Assembly: GCA_007133715.1 (NCBI GenBank)
Contig: SLMF01000104.1
Coordinates: 1-10,403 of the forward strand
Source: Planctomycetaceae bacterium
GTDB lineage: Bacteria; Planctomycetota; Planctomycetia; Pirellulales; Pirellulaceae
Reading direction: 5' to 3'
Length of the DNA: 10,403 bases
The notes beneath the pieces were generated by a model. It searched no databases, was not told where the DNA came from, and worked only from the letters and a program-made list of their open reading frames with translations. The position numbers and the translations under genes are program-made. Below are positions 1-9,000 of the stretch, in pieces (position 1 is the stretch's first letter; each line of letters opens with the position of its first letter).

Positions 1-3000
1 CGGCGGCGGCGTCCTGCCCTTCAACGGCGTGGACCAAGTGTTCAGTCCGATCCACATGGTCGAATCGCGGCCGACGGTGACTTTCAACCGGATCACCCAC
101 AGTGCCGACGCGGCCATTTCGGCCGATCCCAACAGCTTTGAAGAAACCAATTTCCATTCCCCGCGGTACCAGCGGAATCGGCTGTTCACCTCGGATTACC
201 AGCGGATCGGGCCCGAACTCACGGGCAACTTCTTGGAAGACAACTCGATCAACGGTCTGTTCATCCGCGTCGACACGCTTCCCGGCCAGCCCACGCGACG
301 GCTGACCGTGCCGGCCCGCTTCACCAATACGGACATCGTGCATGTCCTGTCGGAGAACCTGATCATTCAGGGTCAAGCGGGTCAGGCCCTGCTGGAAGTG
401 GACCGTCCGACGCTGGAGGTCGTCACGTTGGGTTCGCAGGCGGGCGGCCAGTTGGCTCCGGGCGAGTACACGTACAAGTTGGTCTTTGTGGATGTCAAAG
501 GGTTCGAAGGCCGTCCGTCGGAAGCCACGGCACCGGGTACGGTCCAGCCGGGGCACGGCACGCTGGTGGTCCAGAACCTGCCTCCGGTCCGCGGGAACTA
601 CATCACCCGGCGTTTGTATCGTGCCGAGGTGGGGGGCGATGGAACTTTCCATTATGTCACCGAATTGAATGCCGGAGACACGTTCTTCCGCGATACGGGT
701 GCGGTGACGGGGGAAGCCCTCTTGCGCGACCCGCCGTCGGTGCGGAATGTCGGTTTACAAGGCGTGCAGACGGGGGGAGAACTGCCCCTGGGCGACTACA
801 CCTATCGTGTCGTGTTCGCCGACGAGCGGGGCCAGCTGAGCCCGGCTTCCGATCCGACGGCTACCGTCCGGGTGCAAGCCCTGCAGGACTCGGTGCAATT
901 GTCGAACCTTCCCCTGGCGACCGGTCCGTACACTCGCCGTCTGATCTATCGCAGCACCGGGCCCGCTGCGGCTTCGTACATGCTGGTCGGCGAGTTGGCC
1001 AATGCGGATGGCGATGTATTTGTCGACGACGGCAGCGAGCGGGGCGAACTGTTGGATCCCACGCAGTTGGGCGTGGTCCGAGCGCGGCCCAGTGCCCGTT
1101 TGAAGATCGACCCGGGCACCGTGATCAAACTGGAAGGCGCGCGGATCGAAGCCACTTTCGGCGCCCAGTTGATCGCCGAGGGCTACGATGGCCAGGAGAT
1201 CATCTTCACTTCGAAATTGGATGACCGGTACGGTGCCGGGGGCACGTTCGACACCAACAACGACGGGATTTTCGGCGTCGATCCCAATGCGGTGGCTCCC
1301 GAGCCGGGGCATTGGAGCGGTTTGTACGTCGGACAGCTGGGCAAATTGAACTTGGATCATGCCTATCTGGCCTTCGGCGGCGGCGACAACAGCAAGATCG
1401 AAGGCACGTTCAAGGGCTTCAATATCATCGAGATCCACCAGGCTCAAGCCCGGATTGCCAACAGCGTGATCGAGCACAACGATCCGGGCACGGGCGGCCA
1501 GGGCCCCAACCATCGCTTTGGCCGCGGCCCGAACGACGGGGCCACGATCTTTGTCCGCGGCGCCCAGCCGGTGCTGTTGAACAACATCATTCGTGACAAC
1601 GCGCATGTGGCGATCACGATCAACGCGGATGCCTTCACGCACGAACTGATGCCCGATCCGGGGCGGACCACGGGTCCGATTGCTCGCGCGGCCGAATACG
1701 ATGACAACCGCGGGCCGCTGGTCCGCGGCAACCGGATCGCCAACAACGGGCCCGTGGACAATGGCAATGTGGGCACCAACGGGATGGAGATCCGCACGGC
1801 GGGTTTGATTGTGGCCCCGGGTCAGCCCTCGGACGGCGCGATGACTTCGCGGCCCTTCACCTTGTCGACGGAGAGCATCTGGGACGACACGGACATCGTG
1901 CACATGCTGTACGACGATATCCGCATCCCCAACTTCAACAGCTTTGGCGGCCTGCGATTGCAGAGCAGCACGGACGAGAGTCTGGTGGTCAAATTATTCA
2001 GCCCGCCGATCACGGGGGGCGTGGGGAATGCGATCAACGACGAATACAACGTGAATCCCAGTTTGGGGGCCGGTTTTACGGCCACCGGCCGTCCGCTGGA
2101 GATCGAGGACCGCATCGGCGGCCAGCTGCACGTGGTCGGCCAGCCGGGTTTCCCGGTGATCTTGACATCGCTGCACGACGATACCGTGGGGGCCGGGCTG
2201 CAGCCGGACGGCACGCCCCTGACCGACACCAACAACAACGGCTGGGCCACCACGCCCTCGCCCGGCGATTGGCGCAGTCTGCGGATGGACCAGTTCAGCC
2301 ATGACCGCAATGTCGAGATCATTTTGGAACAGCAGCCGCCCACCGGATCGCTCAGCGGGGACATTCTGGACACGGGCCAGTTCCTGGGCGACTTGGCACG
2401 CTCGGAAATCCATGGCGATGACAACTACCGCATGGGCTTCGAGATCCACGGCCGCTTGGAATCCCCCGATGACGTGGACGTGTATACCTTCACGGCAGAA
2501 GGCGGCACCGAGATCTGGCTGGATATCGATCGCACCGCCTTCACTCTGGATACGGTGGTCGAGTTGCTGGATGCCGAGGGCCAGTTGGTCGCGCTCTCCA
2601 ATAGCTCGACCTGGGAATCGATCCATCCCGAGTTGCTGTACAGCCACCCGGCTCGGATTTCCGAGAATAACGTCAATCCGTTGCAGAAGCTGGCCGAGCA
2701 GAACCAGCCGCGGCACACGTCGGGGTTGCTCAAGGATTTCGGGACGATCAACGAGCGCGATGCGGGGATGCGGGTCCTGTTGCCCGGCGCGGTTGGCGAG
2801 CGGAGTCCGTTTACAATCCGCGTGCGGAGCAGCAATCTTTCCGCCCTGGATCCCTGGGAGCAACTGGTCGATATGAGCCGGTTGTACGACGGGTTGACCT
2901 CGGGCGTCTACCAACTGCAGGTGCGGATGCGGGAGGCCTACGAGTTCCCCGGTTCGACGGTCCGCTACTCCGAGATCCGTTACGCCCAGAACGGGATCGA

Positions 3001-6000
3001 GCTGATCGGCCTGCCCAAGAGTTCTCCCCTGTTGGGCGAAGCGATGGAGGACGAATGGGTCGCCGAGCGGGAGACGGGGTTTGTCAACACGGCCAGCAAC
3101 GATTCGGCGTTCATCAATCCCGACATGCCGGGCCAGCGGCCGCAAGATCTGGGCAATCTGTTCACAACCGACCGGGCGGTCATCTCGCTGGCCGGTTCGC
3201 TCAGCAGCTCCCAGGACGTGGACTTTTACCGGTTTTCCATCGAATATCAGGATGTGGTGCCGACCACCCAGCAGTACCATGCGGCGATCACGTTCGACAT
3301 GGACTATGCCGACGAGTTGGGCCGGGCGGATACGACGATCACCATCTTTCGCATCGAGGAGACGTTCCGCGGTCCGACCTACACACCGATCTTGATCGGT
3401 ATGGACTCGAACATTGCCGACGACCGTTCCGCCCCGGTGCGAGCGGGCGATGATCCGTCGGGGGTTCAGGATCTTGCCCGCGGTTCGGTGGGGGCCTTGG
3501 ATCCGTTTGTGGGCACGGTGAATCTGCCGGTGGGCGACTACGCCGTGGCCGTGACGTCTTCCGCACGCCTGCCGGTCGTGCTGGATCCGGACGAGTACTT
3601 GCGGCGGCACCAGCAGGCTTGGCTGCAGCCGGATCCGGACGATCCCGATCCGGACGATCCGCCCGAGCCGCCTACCATGAATCTGCAGGACTACGCTTTG
3701 ATCCGCCGCGAGCCGATCAATTCGGTGGACCGGATCGCGGAAGACCACATTGGCTTCACGGGTTACACGTCGCACGGCAATCAGATCCAGCCCACCGGGG
3801 CGCCCCTGCTGCCCATCCGCACGGCGGAGGAACTCGCAGCGCATGTCGTCCCGTTCACCCTGGCCGACGTGCCCCTGTTCGTCCAGCAGGGCAATCGGCT
3901 CACGGCCTCGCATTCGTTGTACACGGTGAACCCGTACGCGGGCGGCATTGTGGCTGCCACAGATGATTTAGGCACCCGCCATATCCAAGACATTGCCATG
4001 CGTTCCGATGGGATTCTGTTCGGCTACGAACGGATCCCCTCCGCGGACCTCACCAATCCTTATGGGGGTGAGGCGGCGAACAATGCGGGGCGACTGGTGA
4101 TCTTGGACCCGCGGACGGGCGAGGTCATCGAGGTCGGCACCGACAATATTCTGGGGGCGATTCCCACGCCGGACGTGACTACCGGCGGCCTCCGCTTTAA
4201 CGATGTCACGTTTACCGACCAGGTCGACGCGTTGGCCTTCTATCGCAGCCAACCGTTCGGCACAACAGTCCAGTACGATGCCTATTACTCGGTCCGCGAG
4301 GCGGGCCGGGGGGTGGATGGCGCCGCCACCCAGAACTCCAAACTCTACCGGGCCGATCCCGCGACGGGCGCCGCCCTGCGGCAGAACAATCAGCTGGGTT
4401 ATGTCGGGGACATCCAGCCGGCCGGGGTCACCTTCGCCAGTCGCGATTTCGTCTTCGACGATGGCGAGGGGGCTCCGACGACGGTGCGGGTCGAGGCGCG
4501 TGCGCCGGGCGAGGCGGGGAACTTTGTGATCGACGTCACGCGGGGCGACGTCCTGAACACGGTCAACGTGGTCGGCGGGACAATTTTCGTTAGGCTGGAT
4601 ACCAATCCGCCCGCCACAGCCCAGCAGTTCGTCGATCTGTTGAACAGCAACTCCCTGGTTCGCGAGCGGGTGACGGCCGTGGTGGTCAGCGGCAGCGGCG
4701 CCGAGGCGGGCGAGTTGAGTCCGGTAAGCGGTGTTTACCCGTTGACGGGCGGCGCCGGCACGCCCTTGCAGGGCCGCGTTACGGGACTCGCCTTCGACGA
4801 TTATCACGGCGGCACGATGTACGGGATCACGGATGCCGGCGAGTTCCTTTCGATCAGCCGCACGACCGGTGTGGCGACCGTGCTGAACGAGACCGGGATC
4901 AGCGATTTCCAGGGCTTGGCGCTGGGGCCGCAGAACGTGTCCGACGGGGCCTATGCCAATACGCTGTTCGCGGTCACTCGCACGGGCCAATTGTACGCCT
5001 TTGACGGCGATGGCCAGATGTTGGAGATTTTCGCGGGCGGGGCAACCTCGATCCATGTCGGCGTGACCGGGCTGACCGGGCTGGCGTTCTCACCCGCGGA
5101 TTTCAACTTGTGGCATCCGACCACCCTGGGTGGCAACGACGCGGGGCACGGGATCAACACCCCGTTTGACAACAGCCGCCGCCCGGCCAACGAATTGGTC
5201 TTCGGCAATGACGGACTGGGCCAGATCACCGGCGGGCTGACGACCAAGACGGGAGTCACCGAAGCGGCCGGGCACACCAGCTTCTACTTCGGGCTCGAAC
5301 CGTACCAGTCGTCATTCATCTCCGACAACGCCTCTCGCTACTACCGTTACCAGTCGCTGGGCCAGTACGGGGTGTTGAACAGTGGCATCCATCGCGATCT
5401 GGCGACGAATCCCAGCATTGTGGTGCCGCAGGCCGGCGTGCGGGGCGGTTCGTACAATCTGCCTGGCGGCACCCAGGGGCGGTTGCTGACCAATCCCTTC
5501 AGCTTGCAAGAGTATTCCGGGGCGGACAAACCGGTGTTGTATTTCAACTACCGGCTGGACGTCCTGCCGGAGACGCCGCCGACGTGGTGGAATCCGGGAA
5601 CGCCGGGCGATACGTTCCGGGCTTACATCCAGCGTGCCGACGGGACCGAGACGCTGGTGGCCTCGAACGTGGCGGAGGAGTACGCGCTGGCGACCGTCGA
5701 ACGGTTGTACAACGATGACGTCTGGCGTCAGGCGCGGATCGAACTGGACCGCTTTGCCCGCCAGGACGGGCTGCGGATCCGTTACGACTTTGTGGGCGCC
5801 GGCGATGTGCCCCTGCCGATCCGACCGCCGGAGGAGCCGGAGGATCCGGATGACCCCACGCCGCCGCCGATGACCGTACGGCCGCCCAAGGGGATTCAGA
5901 TCGACGACCTGATCATCGGCTTTGCCGAACGGGGCGAGATGATGACCGGGTCGGTGGTCAGCGGCATCCGGGCTCGGGAGGTCACGCCCCAGTTTTCGCC

Positions 6001-9000
6001 CAGCGGGCATACGCCGGGGATTGGCAGCGGCCCTTACCAGCTGGAGATCCGCCGGTCGGAGCCCTATGCCGACTCGATCCCCCTGCCGGGCCAACGCGGG
6101 CTGGTGATCCAACGGACCTTCGATACGAACGATCGTCTCGTGCCGGAGACCACGATCATCGCCCCCGCGGCTCATGAAATCGAGGATGGCGATACGTTCC
6201 GCTTGGGCGATGGCGCCAATCAGGTCACCTTCGAATTCGACAACAACTTCCAAATCCGCAGCGGGAACATTCGTGTTCCGTTCACCAATGATTCGCAGGA
6301 CTACCAGATTGCCGCCGCGATCCGGGATGCCATCAACAGTTCGGCGGTCCAGGCCATGCTGCGGCTGCAAGCCACGCTGTCCGACGGTGCGCACACCGGT
6401 GCGGCCAGCCGGTCGAACAAGATCGTGCTGTTCGGCAACGCATCGGGCGATATCCGGGTGCTGAGCACCGATATCCCGGAATTGGTGCAGGTGGTGGCCG
6501 ACATGGATACGGATGACGACGGGGAGCCTTTGCGCGATGCCATTTTGGGCAGCGGGGTGGCCGCCGTCGGCTCGGCCAATCTGGTCGGCGGCAGTGCCTC
6601 GGCCGGCCTGTTCCAGGGCGGCGAGGCGATCCTGGGGCTGGAGTCCGGGATCGTGTTGAGCACGGGCCATGCGCAGCATATGGCCGGTCCCAACCCGGGC
6701 CGGCGCTCGGGGACTGCCTCGGGCAGCGGTGACGCCGATCTGGATCTGGCCTTGGGGATCGAGACCCGCGATACCACGTCGCTGGACTTCCAATTCAATC
6801 TGACCGAAGCGGGCACGGTTTACCTGGACTACGTCTTCGCGTCGGACGAATACAACGTCTCCGCTTCCCCGCCTGACGGTTTTGCCATCCTGGTCAAACC
6901 TCAGGACAGCACCGAGTGGACCAATTGGGCCCTGGTGCCCGGAACGAACGATCCGGTTTCGACCGCCACGGTCAATCGCACCACCAATGCGGCTTACTTC
7001 AACAACAACGATCCCACGGACAGCGGGCGTCATATCCGCGAGTTCGGTTACAACGGGTTTACGGACGTCTTCCAGTTGGCGGTTCCCTTGCCCGCGGGGA
7101 TCCATCAGATCAAATTCGTGATCTCGGATGTGGGCGACGAGGGCAGCGACAGTGCGGTGTTCATCGGCGCCGGCACGCTGTCCACGCAGCCGACCGTCAC
7201 GCCGCCCGGGCTGGTGGGCATCCAGTACGACGGCTTTGGCGACCGCAATGTGTTCCGTGACCAAGGTCAGATCCTGATCCATTCCAACACGATTCTGCAT
7301 GCGGCCGACTGGGGCATCTTCTCGGACGCGGGCCAACGGGATACGCAGCCGACTCAGGAAATGGGGCTCTGGTGGAGAGATGTGGAGCCACGGTTAGGCA
7401 ACCCGCACATGGGTCCGCCGCGGAACCTGCTGGTCCTGAACGATCGTGACACCACGGGGATCCAGGGCGGTTTCGCCCCGGGACCGGTGATTGTCAACAA
7501 CACGATGGCTTACGGTGGTTTGGGCGGAATCCACTTCGGCGGCGACTTGGCCCCTTATGAACTGACCGTCCGCCCCGGCCGCGGTCCCGGCGATAACAAT
7601 TCCGCAGGCGATGCCGTCAATGACGGCGATTGGTTCTCGGTCACCGTGGGCCGGATCACCGTGGAATTCGAATTCCAGGACGTGGCGAATTCGGGTAGCG
7701 ACGGTGGCCGGGAGGCCCATCAGGGCGGTGGCACCAACCCCGGTTGGAAGCCTGGCCGCGTACCGATCTACTACCGCCGCAGCGTTCCGAACGTCCGAGG
7801 ATATAGCGCGCAGGAGATGGCCCAGGCGATCAAGAACGCGATCGACAACAGCATCCTGGTGACCAACGGCACCACACAGGTCGCGCGCACCTCCATCGCT
7901 CCCAGCCGGTATTCTGACAGCTGGGCCGTGTACATCGAAAACGCCCGCCAGGTGTCTGTCTACAGCGCGCACAGCAGTGGCCGGGTGTTCGATAATGTCC
8001 GGGTGGTGCCCATCGGGCACGGCGCCCAGCCTTTCGGTCGGATTTTGAACAACACCATCTACGGCACCGATGGCAGCGCGTCCTTCTATCCGGGCGATCC
8101 GTCCCGGGAGCCCAACGACACGATCTTCAATGCCATCGACACGCGGCAGGGGCGAGCGGCCTCGCCGGAAACGTTCTCGGCCTCGGCCGTGATCGGCGAT
8201 AATCCCAACCTGCCCCAAATGCCTTCGGCCGACGTGGACATGTACCAGTTCCAGCTGGAGGTCGGCGACCGGGTGGTTGTCGAGGTAACGGGCGAAGGCT
8301 GGGCTCCCGAACTGCGGTTGTTCAATGACATTGGCCGCGAGTTCGAAGCGAACCTGCCCGGCGCCCCGTTCGGTTCGCCCGAAGTGACGGTGATCGGCGA
8401 TGTGGGCGATCCGGGTGAGAACGGCGACGGTGGAGAGAACGGGGGGAACGGCGGCGGCGACGTGACCGTGCGAATGGTGTTCACGGCCGAGGAAGGCGGC
8501 ACGTATTTTGTATCCGTCAGCGGCACGGGGCACCGCGATTTCAGTCCCTTGAGCATGGGTGGCCGTTCGCCCGCCACGGCCTGGGGCGCCTACCAGATCG
8601 AGCTGGATGTGCTGGCGCCGCGGACCTGGGTGATGGACGCCGCCGAATTGATTGCCGGCAGCCAGACCTTGACCCTCTACGATGCCCAGGGGCGGACGTT
8701 CACGCTGACCACTCCCGGAGGCGGCTCCAGCCAGGATATCGCCCGCAGCTTGCGCGAAGCTTTTCGTAACATCCCCGGCGTGACGGCTCAGGCCTACGGC
8801 GGCTACGATACGCGGGGAGGACTCAGGGAACCCAGCGGCAATGTGACCTGGGGAGGACGTGACGAGAGCAACCCGAACTTCCAGCGTTACGTTGTCGTCC
8901 ATGGCCCGGCCAAGATCGAAGGCGCTACGCCGAATGCCCTCTGGCCTATCCTGGATGTCAACAACGACAGCGGCCTGCTGCCCGAAACGGGGATCCTGGT

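Noticed and set aside
56..58. ATG in frame as a possible true start
   Set aside because: The frame is open and protein-like upstream to base 2, and there is no purine-rich ribosome binding site just before it. The gene more likely continues beyond the window.
1085..1760. Polysaccharide lyase activity for beta-helix block 1
   Set aside because: The fold pattern is suggestive, but I cannot point to any lyase catalytic or calcium-coordinating set, so an enzymatic call is not supported.
755..1903. 382-codon ORF on the - strand (and the similar one at 3968-5056)
   Set aside because: Same register effect; no ribosome binding site or recognisable domain, whereas the + strand shows Fn3-like, beta-helix and propeller motifs.
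2301..2876. 191-codon ORF on the + strand in another frame
   Set aside because: It is rich in Arg, Ser, Trp and Pro, as out-of-frame GC-rich translations are, and overlaps the well-supported PPC-like domain 1.
3632..3661. 15-base tandem repeat as a possible CRISPR or regulatory repeat
   Set aside because: Only two units with no spacer, encoding an Asp-Pro linker in frame.
1994..3913. 639-codon ORF on the - strand
   Set aside because: Shadow of the + gene, ending only because of a TTA codon in the sense frame at 1994. No motif is recognised in it.
5312..7336. 674-codon ORF on the - strand
   Set aside because: Shadow of the + gene in antisense register; it overlaps the clear choice-of-anchor L domain on the + strand, so the + reading is the real one.
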